Assembly (NCBI GenBank): GCA_964575345.1
Contig: CAZNQD010000004.1
Coordinates: 10,011 to 74,010, forward strand
Reading direction: 5' to 3'
Source of the DNA: UBA1402 sp964575345
GTDB lineage: Bacteria; Bacteroidota; Bacteroidia; Bacteroidales; UBA1402
DNA: 64,000 bases
Part shown: positions 14,668-23,825 of the stretch, piece by piece
Position numbering within the stretch: the first letter of the stretch is position 1
How the letters are laid out: every line of letters begins with the position of its first letter
The notes under the pieces: generated by a model
The model's database searches: none
What the model saw: the letters and a program-made list of their open reading frames with translations, nothing else
What the model was told of the DNA's origin: nothing
Made by a program: the position numbers and the translations under genes

Positions 14668-17511
14668 TTATTCACGGATCAATTTTTCGACCCCCGAAAT
14701 TTGCTCATTGACTATGCTGATAATATACATTCCCTGAGTATATTCATCCAGTGAGAATTCAAAACGATTGTCTTCAGCACTCAGGTATTTGGTTTGTCTG
14801 TGCAGAATTTGTCCGGTCATAGACGAGATACAAATAGTCGTTTCCCCTTCTATGCCGGAAGTTTCCAGCACAAAACCCGAAGTAGAGGGATCGGGGAACA
14901 AACTGAAGCTGCTGGTCATTTCCTGCCCGGCAAGGCCGGTCTGTCCATTGATCTGCAAACTGCTTCCGGCCGATTCTCCACAACAATTTACAGCTTTGAC
15001 CGAAATAGTGCCGGAGCCCATATAAGGAATATTTAAGCTCAGGCTATGACCCTGAACTGTTTTTTCCCAATAGGGAGGCAATACCGTCCAGATATAAAAA
15101 CTGGCATTCGGAACAGGCTTAATGGTATATGTATAATTACCGGCCACCACCACCAGGCTGTCACCATAAATCGGGCCGGGATCATCGGGCGGAGCACAAA
15201 CTGCCAGATTCAGACGAAGGATGCTGTCACAACCCCATTGATTCCGCAAAGTATCTGTATAAAAAAATGTGCCCGTTTCCTGGTGCGGTGCCAGATTAAA
15301 TCCGTTTCCTGCGTAGGACTCACCGATACAGACACTGTCTGACAGGTCAACATAATTGCGTGATAACAGCTCCAATCTAAGAATCTGCAGGGTATCGGGC
15401 GCTGATTCTGCATAAATAGTGTCGCAGTAAATACCCGCCTCGGTAATCAACTGCCCTCCAAAGCTGTAAGCATCGCCCTGACAAAGAATAATGCTCAAAC
15501 TGTCAACAATTAGTTCATTGTAGTGTCTGGCAAGTACAACTTCGTAAGACATAAGCTCATTTGAGGGGTTGTTATCCAGAATATGCAGGTAATTAACAGC
15601 CATCGGATCCGTGGTTTTGGCCCCTGGAGCTGAACTCAGCCAGACATTCCTTGCCGGCAATTCCATGTCATCTTCCATGCGTTTCACAGACACAACTTTA
15701 GCATGGCCGTCCAAACCGGGATGAGCCGTCCTGAAATAATTCCAGCCTTCATGAGCCGGAAACAAATTGAAGATCAATAGACTGTCCGCATCCCAGGGGC
15801 TGATGATAAAGTTTAAACTATCTGCTGCGTACACAGGGAAGTGTAAACCTTGGGAAAGAATCAGAGAATCCGGCCAATGCAGGCTATCACGACGACTATT
15901 GACCAAAAAGTCGCTTTGGTTATCGTCCAGTTCATCGTAAGCCTGCACCAGTCTGTATAAAGGATGTAATTCAGTAACAGTTAACAACGCAGTGTCGGGA
16001 TGTTTAAAGGGGTCCTCATGCAGCGTATTGAAATGAAAAGAATCAATAAGAGCCGGAGCATTGCCCTTGAACCACCATATAAAACTACGACTTTGTCCGG
16101 GAGCCAGACTGTCAATTAATATACTGTCGCCGGAGATGGGCAACATGTTGTTGTTGTTATGCTCCCATCCCGGAAGCAGCGACAGCCCGCCCGGGGTATT
16201 GTTGACAGGATGAGCCAGACTGATTTCCCTGGCCGTACCCGAACCCCGGTTTTCAATTATCAAACCCAAAGGGACATAATGCTCAGTCGTACTTGAACTA
16301 TCTCCGGGGGGCAAACCTGTTTCAGACTTATAGGGCAAAAAATAACTAAGTTTGCACAAGGGAGAAGCTTCCGGATAAATGCGCATAGGATACAGCAAAT
16401 TTGTAACTGCCTGTCCGCTGAGCCTGTCCACGTACAAGAAGCGTCCTCCCAGCAAATACGGACCAAGGTAATCCGCCGATTCCTGAGGTTTTGCGAAAAT
16501 CCGGAGCAGGGCCATATTATTGGAGGCAGTTCCCACGCTGTCCGGCACATAATAATTAATATCAAAATAGTTATTGCAGCTATTACCCAAGCTGTCCCTG
16601 AGTTCAATTTCCAGTTGTATTTGCTCCAGGATTGAAGAATCCTGCATATTATATAAGTTTAGAGCTGCATCAATACAAGCCCTTTGCATGCTCAGCCTTT
16701 GTTGAAAGATTTCGGAAACTTCGCTGCTGTCCGATTCAGTTTCCAGGCTGAAACTGAGTTGAAGTTCATCAAAGGCCCGGGCGGGGAAATAATAGCTGCC
16801 TCCGGCAATAATAGTATCGGCAGCAGCCTGCTCCTCGGTATTCATTGTTATACTTCCCTGAATACAGACATCATCCACACAAAACGTTCCCATGGTACTT
16901 TCTGCACTCCATCCGTATAAACGGAAAACCAGTGTATCCGGTCCTGTAGCGGACAGGCCATCAGTACTATAAACAGTGCCTGAAGTCGTTAAGGTCATGT
17001 CTTTCAATTCAAGGCTATGATCTTCCAAAACAAGGATCTTATCGTCCTGTTTATCGTAAACAAAGGACAAATTTGCCGAGAACTGGTCCCTGTCGGTTCT
17101 GACGGCGCAGCGCCTTATTCCGGTTCCTGAGCGCTCAATCAACAAGGATATCCTGTCAATATGCAAAGAGTAAGACGGAAGAACAGAGATACTGAACTCG
17201 TAATATTGGTTAAGATCAATAACTCCCGTTGCAGGCAGGCTGTCAATCTCTGCCCTTGGCCAGGATTTAAACGAAAAACTCCCACTGGAACTGGGGTCTG
17301 TTGCCATACCCCATACAGAATTTTCAGCCACAGCCTTGAACGGAGACAACTGCAGGCCTTCCTGCTCAGGTGGAGGAGTCGGATCTGTCCGGCCTCCGCT
17401 GCCTTTGTTTACTACATCAAAAGTATAAGTGAGTGAAAAGCTTTCCTGAGCGCTCATGGTTGCACTCAGGACGAAAAGGCTCAGAAATAAAACGATATAT
17501 CTAAATACCAT
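14668..17511 (-). CDS. Large secreted protein with type IX secretion C-terminal sorting domain
   Basis: About 947 residues. A signal peptide (MVFRYIVLFLSLFVLSATMS) is followed by beta-rich extracellular modules. A DUF11-like region holds the segment IIENRGSGTAREISLAH. Two Cys-bearing repeats follow (LCQGDAYSFGGQLITEAGIY and VCIGESYAGNGFNL, the second ending WGCDSILRLNL). Next comes an Ig/PKD-like domain ending NCCGESAGSSLQI. The last ~75 residues match the type A sorting domain: FSLFPDPSTSGFVL, then ISSMTGQILHR and YTQGMYIISIV. Such proteins cross the outer membrane by type IX secretion and are usually anchored to the surface. An in-frame ATG at 17562 is an alternative start. No enzyme domain was recognised; adhesion or wall contact is possible. 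Confidence 0.85.
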   Translation of the reverse strand: MVFRYIVLFLSLFVLSATMSAQESFSLTYTFDVVNKGSGGRTDPTPPPEQEGLQLSPFKAVAENSVWGMATDPSSSGSFSFKSWPRAEIDSLPATGVIDLNQYYEFSISVLPSYSLHIDRISLLIERSGTGIRRCAVRTDRDQFSANLSFVYDKQDDKILVLEDHSLELKDMTLTTSGTVYSTDGLSATGPDTLVFRLYGWSAESTMGTFCVDDVCIQGSITMNTEEQAAADTIIAGGSYYFPARAFDELQLSFSLETESDSSEVSEIFQQRLSMQRACIDAALNLYNMQDSSILEQIQLEIELRDSLGNSCNNYFDINYYVPDSVGTASNNMALLRIFAKPQESADYLGPYLLGGRFLYVDRLSGQAVTNLLYPMRIYPEASPLCKLSYFLPYKSETGLPPGDSSSTTEHYVPLGLIIENRGSGTAREISLAHPVNNTPGGLSLLPGWEHNNNNMLPISGDSILIDSLAPGQSRSFIWWFKGNAPALIDSFHFNTLHEDPFKHPDTALLTVTELHPLYRLVQAYDELDDNQSDFLVNSRRDSLHWPDSLILSQGLHFPVYAADSLNFIISPWDADSLLIFNLFPAHEGWNYFRTAHPGLDGHAKVVSVKRMEDDMELPARNVWLSSAPGAKTTDPMAVNYLHILDNNPSNELMSYEVVLARHYNELIVDSLSIILCQGDAYSFGGQLITEAGIYCDTIYAESAPDTLQILRLELLSRNYVDLSDSVCIGESYAGNGFNLAPHQETGTFFYTDTLRNQWGCDSILRLNLAVCAPPDDPGPIYGDSLVVVAGNYTYTIKPVPNASFYIWTVLPPYWEKTVQGHSLSLNIPYMGSGTISVKAVNCCGESAGSSLQINGQTGLAGQEMTSSFSLFPDPSTSGFVLETSGIEGETTICISSMTGQILHRQTKYLSAEDNRFEFSLDEYTQGMYIISIVNEQISGVEKLIRE

Positions 17512-17605
17512 ACAATTGACAAAGAGCCTTTTATAAAGATAATAAAGATTTGTGTTTTTCATTTTAAAAGCGTATTAATGGTTTTCTATTAATTATTATA
17601 TAGCG

Positions 17606-17637
17606 CAAATTTAACATTAATACGGGCACCAAACAAA
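17606..17637 (-). promoter_or_regulatory. Promoter of the type IX secreted protein gene
   Basis: Minus-strand -33 TTTG at 17634-17637 and -7 TAAATTTG at 17606-17613, with 20 bases between. Transcription would begin around 17599, upstream of both candidate start codons. Confidence 0.55.
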
Positions 17638-17688
17638 CTTTTTTAAATTAATTCTGTTAAATAAAATCGTTAAAAAATGGCAGGCTGT

Positions 17689-18741
17689 TTAAAAGGAACG
17701 CAATTCATTGGCTGCCAGCATATGAACAAAACAGCTACGAATTTCCTTCAAGGGAAGAGGAAGATTCCAGTCCTGTATAAGCTCTTCGATCAAATCGAGA
17801 GCCGGAGGGATGCTTTCCTTAAAACCCGGTTTGTGTTCCACTACACCTCTGAAGCCGAAAGCTCCTAAGGCCTGCATTAGGCGCAGCAAAACCGCTGCAT
17901 GAAAATAATGAAGGAAAGCCCCGGCCCCGATGGACGTTTTTGTTTCCAGCAACGATACATAATACTTCAGCAATTCTACCCGCACATTCCTGGGTAAATA
18001 CGACTTGGCATCGTACAACAGCGAAGCAGGGTCGTATTGCAATAAACCCCTGCGTCCTCCTTGAAAATCAATAAAATAGGGCTCATCCCCCATCACCATA
18101 ATATTGGCCGTCTGGAAATCACGAAACAAAAAATAGTCCGAAGGAGCTGTCTGTAAAAAATCGACCAGGCTGCGAAAATCATTTTCCAGGGCCTGCTCAT
18201 CAAAAGGGATTCTAAGTAAACGCAAAAAGAAATACTTAAAATAATTCAGATCCCAATGCATGGCATCCCTGTGAAAAGAATCACTGGGCGTAGATTTGGA
18301 ATAATCAATGCAGTCTTTTCCGGCCAATTGCATATCCAGCAGACAACTCAGGCTCTTTTTATACAAATGGATAAGACTATCAGGGAAAAAGGCCGCCGGT
18401 TTATCTTTGACAGGAAACCATTCTGAATTCAAAAGGCCGAACAAGCTTTGATCGCCTAAATCCTGCTGCAAATAAACACAGCCCATGGGGTCTGTTGCAT
18501 AAATTTGGGGCACAGGCAGGCCGGCCTGATAAAAGGATTGAGCAAATGAAACAAAGGCGGCATTTTCCCCGGGATCGGCATTCCAGGCCCCAATCAGGCT
18601 GGCAGGAGCGGGTGTCGGCATATAAATGCGATAATACTGACGATACGATCCGCAGGCCGGTATTTCCCGCAATTCAAGCATTTCCAGGCCAAATCGTTGT
18701 TTACACAAACGAGCCAGTCTTATTTCAATCTTCTCTTCCAT
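17689..18741 (-). CDS. AmgK-like phosphotransferase (APH-fold sugar kinase)
   Basis: A 350-residue aminoglycoside-phosphotransferase-fold kinase of the Bacteroidota group related to AmgK, the anomeric MurNAc/GlcNAc kinase of peptidoglycan recycling. The catalytic loop is FLFRDFQTANIMV and the metal-binding motif YFIDFQGGRRG, followed by the family segment QYDPASLLYDAKSYLP. Many homologues carry an extra C-terminal RapZ-like domain; this one ends soon after the kinase fold. With the MurU-like gene it would supply UDP-MurNAc by salvage. The 964-codon type IX gene lies between them. A drug-resistance role is unlikely given the context. Confidence 0.8.
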   Translation of the reverse strand: MEEKIEIRLARLCKQRFGLEMLELREIPACGSYRQYYRIYMPTPAPASLIGAWNADPGENAAFVSFAQSFYQAGLPVPQIYATDPMGCVYLQQDLGDQSLFGLLNSEWFPVKDKPAAFFPDSLIHLYKKSLSCLLDMQLAGKDCIDYSKSTPSDSFHRDAMHWDLNYFKYFFLRLLRIPFDEQALENDFRSLVDFLQTAPSDYFLFRDFQTANIMVMGDEPYFIDFQGGRRGLLQYDPASLLYDAKSYLPRNVRVELLKYYVSLLETKTSIGAGAFLHYFHAAVLLRLMQALGAFGFRGVVEHKPGFKESIPPALDLIEELIQDWNLPLPLKEIRSCFVHMLAANELRSF

Positions 18742-18772
18742 AATTAGTAGTTCAGGGAGCCTCCTCCGGCAG

Positions 18773-18780
18773 CAAAAATA
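18773..18780 (-). promoter_or_regulatory. Putative -7 box of the AmgK-like gene
   Basis: Minus-strand TATTTTTG matches TAnnTTTG, 32 bases before the ATG, in the 72-base gap after btuG. It suggests the kinase is not simply part of the B12 operon. Confidence 0.4.
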
Positions 18781-18813
18781 ACTATTTTTCCGAGCGAAAA
18801 AGCAGCCTGTGCT

Positions 18814-20007
18814 TTATTTGAAAAAAACCAGACTGTTGGGATTCAAGCCGACACTCATGAATCTAAACTTTAAATTCCCCTCTGCAGAAAAACACAAACA
18901 ATCCCCCCAGAGGGTATAATCGTAGGCATCGCTGATATACACATCGCCGGAATAAGGATTCACTTTTATGGTATAGGGCCGTGTGACAGGAGTTCCGTCT
19001 GTTATGAATTGATCCGAAATTATCGTTTCTGTCAGGCAATCAAAGACTTTTACAGAGTTTTGTCCTCCTTGTACCGAATAATGGTAGATATAGGCAGTGT
19101 CGTTGTGTATAGCCAGATTCCAGGCCGGAATGTCCTGAAATTCCTGTACAACCGAATCAAGCTGACTATCTATCCGGCATAAACTAAAAGGAATATCCAG
19201 TAAATTACCCCTGAGTACCACGTAAATATCGCCCTGGCTGTCCACCTGCATGAGGTAAGGATTGAGCCCTGTTTCTATTCTTTTTATTTCACGAAAGCTG
19301 AGCGGATCGACCACCGAGATACTGCTGTCAAAATTGGGATTATCCAGGCCGCCGGAGTTGGATACATAAATTTTATTGTTCACTACGCAGATTCCGTCCG
19401 GATTCCGTCCGCAATACACATAATCTTCTACCTCCAGGCTGGCGGTATCGATTCTGGAAAGGCTGCCGTCAAAAGAACAGACATAGGCTTTGCCGTCCAC
19501 AAAATCAATATAGCGAGGCTGTCTGGCCCGCTGATTTTCATCAAATAAGGGAATGCGCTTTATTGACAATCCGCTGTGTAGGTCCAGAACCTCAATTTGC
19601 GAAGACAGGCTCACTACAATATAAAGTTTGGATCCATAGGCCTTCATATCGTTTCCGGTATCGCCCAAACCTCTCTTGTTTAGCAATCTGAACATATTCT
19701 TATTCAAGCTTTTCTGTTCAAAAGAATAATAAGCCAGGGTGGAATTGTTTAAATTCATCAGGCCTTCGGACAAAATCCAGAGTCCACGGCAAGCACCCTG
19801 AGCCAGGCCCGGCAAATCGCCGGTACTTTCGGGTTGATCTTCCAATTCACACGAAGTCGTCAGCAAGGCAGTCAACAAGATCAATCCCAATGCACCAAGT
19901 TTGGCAAATACCGCCAAAGCAGCTGACAGAAATCTTTGTTTACCAATTAAAAATAATCTTCGCTCTGAAAGAACGTCCCGGCATAGGATAATTTCGAATG
20001 ATTTCAT
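18814..20007 (-). CDS. btuG: BtuG-like surface lipoprotein (YncE/DUF5074-type beta-propeller)
   Basis: A 397-residue lipoprotein: a long N-terminal region with a hydrophobic stretch and lipobox LLTTSC (Cys ~52) followed by acidic residues. Repeating blades of a seven-bladed propeller follow, e.g. GRNPDGICVVNNKIYVSN, GLNPYLMQVDSQGDIYVV and VNPYSGDVYISDAYDY. BtuG proteins of this build sit on the outer face of BtuB and bind cobalamin with very high affinity. The position directly after a BtuB-like receptor and a cobalamin riboswitch supports this identity. The start overlaps btuB by 68 bases; no nearer ATG precedes the lipobox, so the unusually long leader depends on this start. Confidence 0.82.
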   Translation of the reverse strand: MKSFEIILCRDVLSERRLFLIGKQRFLSAALAVFAKLGALGLILLTALLTTSCELEDQPESTGDLPGLAQGACRGLWILSEGLMNLNNSTLAYYSFEQKSLNKNMFRLLNKRGLGDTGNDMKAYGSKLYIVVSLSSQIEVLDLHSGLSIKRIPLFDENQRARQPRYIDFVDGKAYVCSFDGSLSRIDTASLEVEDYVYCGRNPDGICVVNNKIYVSNSGGLDNPNFDSSISVVDPLSFREIKRIETGLNPYLMQVDSQGDIYVVLRGNLLDIPFSLCRIDSQLDSVVQEFQDIPAWNLAIHNDTAYIYHYSVQGGQNSVKVFDCLTETIISDQFITDGTPVTRPYTIKVNPYSGDVYISDAYDYTLWGDCLCFSAEGNLKFRFMSVGLNPNSLVFFK

Positions 20008-21991
20008 ATTGTTTTCCTGTTATGTTTAATACTTCAGCTCCCAGTGTCATTTTGGTCTTAACCAAATTAAATGACCTGTTGAGCGAGATCCCCTGATCGG
20101 TATAGGCCGGCATACGATTCAGGGCATAATTCTCGAAGCCCGAGTAGCGAATGCCCGAATACAGCAGGTTGTACGAGAATTGCCAGTCAAAGGCATGCAA
20201 GAGTAAAACGCCCGATCCGCTGTGCCTGGGCGTATAAGGCAATTGATGTCCGTAAGCCCTGCTTTCGGGATCGGTCACATTCAAAACCGACTGCAGGGTA
20301 TAGCTCGCTTTAAGAGCAAGGGCAATGTTCTTATTCAAAGAGCAATCCCAATCCAGGCTCAAATCCAGGCCTTTTATGCTGACTTCTCCCAGATTCAGCA
20401 TAGTCCATACAAAAACATTTTGCGTAGGATAGGCCACAATTTTGTTTTCTACCCGGTTGGCATACACATCCAGGCTAAGGCTGAGTTCCCGGCCGATTGG
20501 CGGACTTATACTCAGGCTGGTACCCAGGTCCAGCTGCCGGGTATTTTCGGGAATCAGATCGGGGTTACCGATGCGACCATAATACAAATCGTTGAAACTG
20601 GGCATTCTGAATATGGACTTATAGAAAGCCCTCAGATACCAGCGCAGTTTTTCTACAGGCCTCAGCGACACCGAAACCGAGGGTGTAAGCTTGCTGTAAC
20701 CGGCTCCCTGAGGCCCCGCCCCTGTTTCTTCCATAATCCGGCATAAAAGCAGGTTACCACTCAGATTCCAGGCACCTGCCGATGCTTTCCCGGCCAGCAC
20801 CGTGTAAAAACTCAGGCGCTGAGGACGGTTTGCAAGAAACTCTTCAGAAAAAAGCTTCTGCATGCTTAAATCCTGCGACAAGACCAGGCTGAACGCCGAT
20901 TTGGGTTTATATTGCAAAGCTCCGCTCAGATACGACTCAGTCTGCCAATACTCGCTTTCATCCCGGCCGTCGGAATTCAAAAAGGAAGGATCGAGATAAC
21001 GGGAATAACTGCCGTTTATTTTGGCGTCCAATCGCAGGCTCCAATGCGGATGTAAAAGGCTTTTGTAATGCCCCTGTATAAAAGTTTGCTTATCCCGGAG
21101 CCTTTGACCCGAAGAATTCCCGCTGTTATAATAGATACCTGCTCCGGGCAAGCCCCGCTCCGATTGGTTGTAATATAATTTAATCGTGGCCTCTGAACCT
21201 TTGGTATTACGCCAGTACCAGGAGGGCTCCAGTCTGAACTGGCGAATATCCGAATTCAGGCGACGTTCTCTGCTGACCAAGTCTTCCCGGGAGCCATAGT
21301 ACATTAAATAGGGATAATCCCCGCAGGATTGCAAATAGTAAACATCCAGGCTGACAGATTGCTGATTTCTGAGCTTATGTTGCAGCAACAAAGAGGGATT
21401 CAACAGGCCAAAAGAACCGCCTTGAAACCTCAGTCGCAGGTTTTGATTTTTATCGCGGGCAAAACGGGGTTTCAGGCTTTGGAGCTGCAAGAGGCCGGCG
21501 GAAGCGAACAAACGGGCAGGTTGAAATATATCTTCGGTTTGCCCGGTACTCAGGCTTATGCTTTCCAGGGCATCCAGAGAAAAACGCCCCAGATCGATCT
21601 GCCCGTTTTGTACATCTGTCACCGGCAATCCATCGTAGGAAAGAGCCGTATGATTTGCACCCAGGCTGCGGACAGAAATGGTTTTGAGTCCGCCCAATCC
21701 ACCGTAATCCTTGACACTTACACCGGTAAAAAATTTCATGGCATCCGCTGCCTGCAAAAACGGCAGTGCCTGGAAAAAGCTGCTGTCCATTTCCTGAACC
21801 AGTTTGCCCTTTTGTACTTTTGCTTCAGATTCCCGGCCCAATACGATAATATCCCCGATGGTATAATCCTGAGCAACAGGCTCGGTATAGGCGTATAAGT
21901 CTGCACTCGCAGTCTGAACAGCAAACAGGCTCATTAATAAGCTTATCAACAAAAGCTTAAACACAAAGGCCAAACTAAGTGGTTTTTTCAT
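19940..21991 (-). CDS. btuB: TonB-dependent cobalamin receptor
   Basis: A 683-residue outer membrane receptor: signal peptide (residues ~1-30), TonB-box/plug region (YTIGDIIVLGR, then the plug motif GVSVKDYGGLGGLKTISVRS and DGLPVTDVQNGQIDL), and a beta-barrel ending in an aromatic residue (FRAKIIFNW). Receptors of this size with this plug pattern include BtuB, and the cobalamin riboswitch directly upstream makes vitamin B12 or related corrinoids the likely cargo. Energy would come from an ExbB-ExbD-TonB complex such as the one at 48.1-50.1 kb. btuG overlaps its 3' end. Confidence 0.9.
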   Translation of the reverse strand: MKKPLSLAFVFKLLLISLLMSLFAVQTASADLYAYTEPVAQDYTIGDIIVLGRESEAKVQKGKLVQEMDSSFFQALPFLQAADAMKFFTGVSVKDYGGLGGLKTISVRSLGANHTALSYDGLPVTDVQNGQIDLGRFSLDALESISLSTGQTEDIFQPARLFASAGLLQLQSLKPRFARDKNQNLRLRFQGGSFGLLNPSLLLQHKLRNQQSVSLDVYYLQSCGDYPYLMYYGSREDLVSRERRLNSDIRQFRLEPSWYWRNTKGSEATIKLYYNQSERGLPGAGIYYNSGNSSGQRLRDKQTFIQGHYKSLLHPHWSLRLDAKINGSYSRYLDPSFLNSDGRDESEYWQTESYLSGALQYKPKSAFSLVLSQDLSMQKLFSEEFLANRPQRLSFYTVLAGKASAGAWNLSGNLLLCRIMEETGAGPQGAGYSKLTPSVSVSLRPVEKLRWYLRAFYKSIFRMPSFNDLYYGRIGNPDLIPENTRQLDLGTSLSISPPIGRELSLSLDVYANRVENKIVAYPTQNVFVWTMLNLGEVSIKGLDLSLDWDCSLNKNIALALKASYTLQSVLNVTDPESRAYGHQLPYTPRHSGSGVLLLHAFDWQFSYNLLYSGIRYSGFENYALNRMPAYTDQGISLNRSFNLVKTKMTLGAEVLNITGKQYEIIRNYPMPGRSFRAKIIFNW

Positions 21992-22104
21992 CTCGCGGCA
22001 AATTCAGCGATCCTGCGTCGCTTTTGGTTAGTGCCGTAAAAATGAGGAGAACCGGAGTAAAGGGTAAAATATCCTTATGCTCAGCTTTTCCTCGAAAGCT
22101 TTTT

Positions 22105-22268
22105 GACGGCATGTCCTGCAAACAGGTTTTCTGACTTGGTCTGTCTTCACGGCCTTCCCATCCATAAGCATAGACAGTGGCCTTGAGCGGAATAAAAGTC
22201 GGGCTGAGCCTGACTCCGGCCTTACAGCAGCGGGACTGTTCCGGATTTGCACCGGATTCCCTTTTTTG
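22105..22268 (-). promoter_or_regulatory. Cobalamin riboswitch
   Basis: Read on the minus strand, the class core is clear: GGGAATCCGGTGCAAATCCG near 22262-22243, then CAGTCCCGCTGCTGTAA, GCCACTG, GGATGGGAAGGC, and the B12 box AAGTCAGAAAACCTG near 22136-22122. It lies 114 bases upstream of the btuB ATG. Binding of adenosylcobalamin or a related corrinoid should lower btuB-btuG expression, as in other members of the class; the expression platform between 22000 and 22100 was not resolved. Confidence 0.93.
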
Positions 22269-22274
22269 CAGCAG

Positions 22275-22282
22275 CAAAAATA
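22275..22282 (-). promoter_or_regulatory. Putative -7 box for the riboswitch-btuB-btuG transcript
   Basis: Minus-strand TATTTTTG matches TAnnTTTG and places the transcript start just before the riboswitch aptamer, which is where it should be. No -33 TTTG was found. Confidence 0.5.
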
Positions 22283-22327
22283 CGGTATTTATTTATGGAA
22301 TACTATATTTTACGATAAAAAGATTGC

Positions 22328-23824
22328 TCAATGCATTACCGCCTGAACAGCATCGCCTTTGAGGCTGCGGGCAAATTTCCGGGGAGAAATACTGACAGGT
22401 TCTTTCATAAATTCCGGAATGTTGTAGGATTTCATAAAGCCCAGGTGAAAATCAGGATCCTTTTGGGGCAAAATAAAAGGTTTCCCTGCCCTGCCCTGTT
22501 CATCGAAATAGGCAAGGTAGGGACGGGTGTATGAACCATCGTCCCTGCGGCTGCTAAATACGATCCAGCGCCCGTTCGACGACCAGGAATGATAACTTTC
22601 GGTATCCTTGCTGTTTAGTTCTTCGAGTGATCTTATGGTGTTGTTCTGAAAATCCAGCAAATACAGATCGCTGTTTTTGTGCCAGATGTGGAAAGTACCG
22701 TATTCGGCCATGGAAAACAACAGATACCTGCCGTCGGGAGAGACCCTGGGCAACAAAGCACTCATTCCGATGGATCCGGCATCAACCAATAAACGCGGCT
22801 CTCCAAAGTTGCGCTGTTCGATATCGAAGCTCATAGAATAAATATTGTATTTCACCTCCTGATAATAAGTAGCCAAATCACTTTCACGGTCTCCGGTCTT
22901 GCTTTCAAAGCGGGCGGAAGAGTAATACAAAGTCTTGCCGTCGGGCGACCAGGAAGGAAAAGTTTCCAGGGCGACACTGTCGTTCTGTATTATACTTACC
23001 TGATTTTTTGTTATATCGTACAGAATCAAATCGGAATTCCGGTCCAACACTTCCACTTTCTGGATGTCTTTGGAATGAAACAGCTGGTTGGTGTTGTTCA
23101 CCGAATAGGCAATCAGTTTTTCGAAAGGATGCCAGGCCGGGTAAACTCCGGCAGAGATCAGTTGATCGGTTTTGAGATTAACTTTTTGGGGTACCCCGTC
23201 GCTGACAATAAGGGTTCCGGCGTGGTGAGCCCGGGCATGAAACTGCATATTGTCGGTTTGGTAATTCTGATAAGAATGGCAATTGATGCATTGAAAATCT
23301 TCTTTTTCGGAAACCAGATTATTGTTATATATGTCTTTTTCCCAAAAACTGCCCAAATGCCGTTGCCGTATACAGAGATTCTCGTATAAAACATACGAAG
23401 GCTCAATCAGGCGATAAGAAAGGTACCCGTCAATAGAATCAGCGGCTATGGTATTGCTGAAAGGTTTATAGCGCTTCCATTCTCCGTCTTTTTGAGCATA
23501 TACTTCAATCGAATATTTTCCGGACTTGTTGGCCTCCAGCAGGGCTTGCCACTTTTTTATAGGAATCAAGACTTTAGGGCCTTTCAGTACAAGAGAATTA
23601 CCCTGCTCTCCCTGGATCCTGACCAGTATCTTTTCGGCAGGGACATCGACTTTAAAATTCAAAGGGGCGATATTACAGGGAATAATCAGATTCCTGTAAT
23701 CCGGACTGATTTTAACTTCTTCGCCGAGCTCGGCACAATCAACGGGCAGAGTCGGACTACATGACCACATCATGGCCACGATAAAGGGCACTGCCCATAA
23801 GCGGTATAAAAACGTTGAAATCAT
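22328..23824 (-). CDS. TolB-like PD40 beta-propeller lipoprotein with a CxxCH motif
   Basis: A 498-residue lipoprotein (signal to MMWSC, Cys ~22). An N-terminal Ig-like region is followed by a single haem-type motif C-I-N-C-H (about residue 180) in an FQCINCHSYQNY context with further His residues (FHARAHHAG). PD40/TolB-type blades follow (FPSWSPDGKTLYYSSAR, LPRVSPDGRYLLFSMA, YHSWSSNGRWIVFSSRR). The CxxCH suggests covalent haem c, but no cytochrome c maturation genes are nearby. Homologues are often annotated as TolB-like or cytochrome c biosynthesis proteins without experimental support. It starts 1 base after the upstream DUF6057-like gene ends and closes a three-gene operon. Confidence 0.8.
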   Translation of the reverse strand: MISTFLYRLWAVPFIVAMMWSCSPTLPVDCAELGEEVKISPDYRNLIIPCNIAPLNFKVDVPAEKILVRIQGEQGNSLVLKGPKVLIPIKKWQALLEANKSGKYSIEVYAQKDGEWKRYKPFSNTIAADSIDGYLSYRLIEPSYVLYENLCIRQRHLGSFWEKDIYNNNLVSEKEDFQCINCHSYQNYQTDNMQFHARAHHAGTLIVSDGVPQKVNLKTDQLISAGVYPAWHPFEKLIAYSVNNTNQLFHSKDIQKVEVLDRNSDLILYDITKNQVSIIQNDSVALETFPSWSPDGKTLYYSSARFESKTGDRESDLATYYQEVKYNIYSMSFDIEQRNFGEPRLLVDAGSIGMSALLPRVSPDGRYLLFSMAEYGTFHIWHKNSDLYLLDFQNNTIRSLEELNSKDTESYHSWSSNGRWIVFSSRRDDGSYTRPYLAYFDEQGRAGKPFILPQKDPDFHLGFMKSYNIPEFMKEPVSISPRKFARSLKGDAVQAVMH

Positions 23825-23825
23825 C

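Noticed and set aside
17689..18741. Aminoglycoside resistance gene
   Set aside because: The APH fold is present, but the motif set is that of the Bacteroidota AmgK-like group, and a MurU-like gene lies nearby on the same strand.
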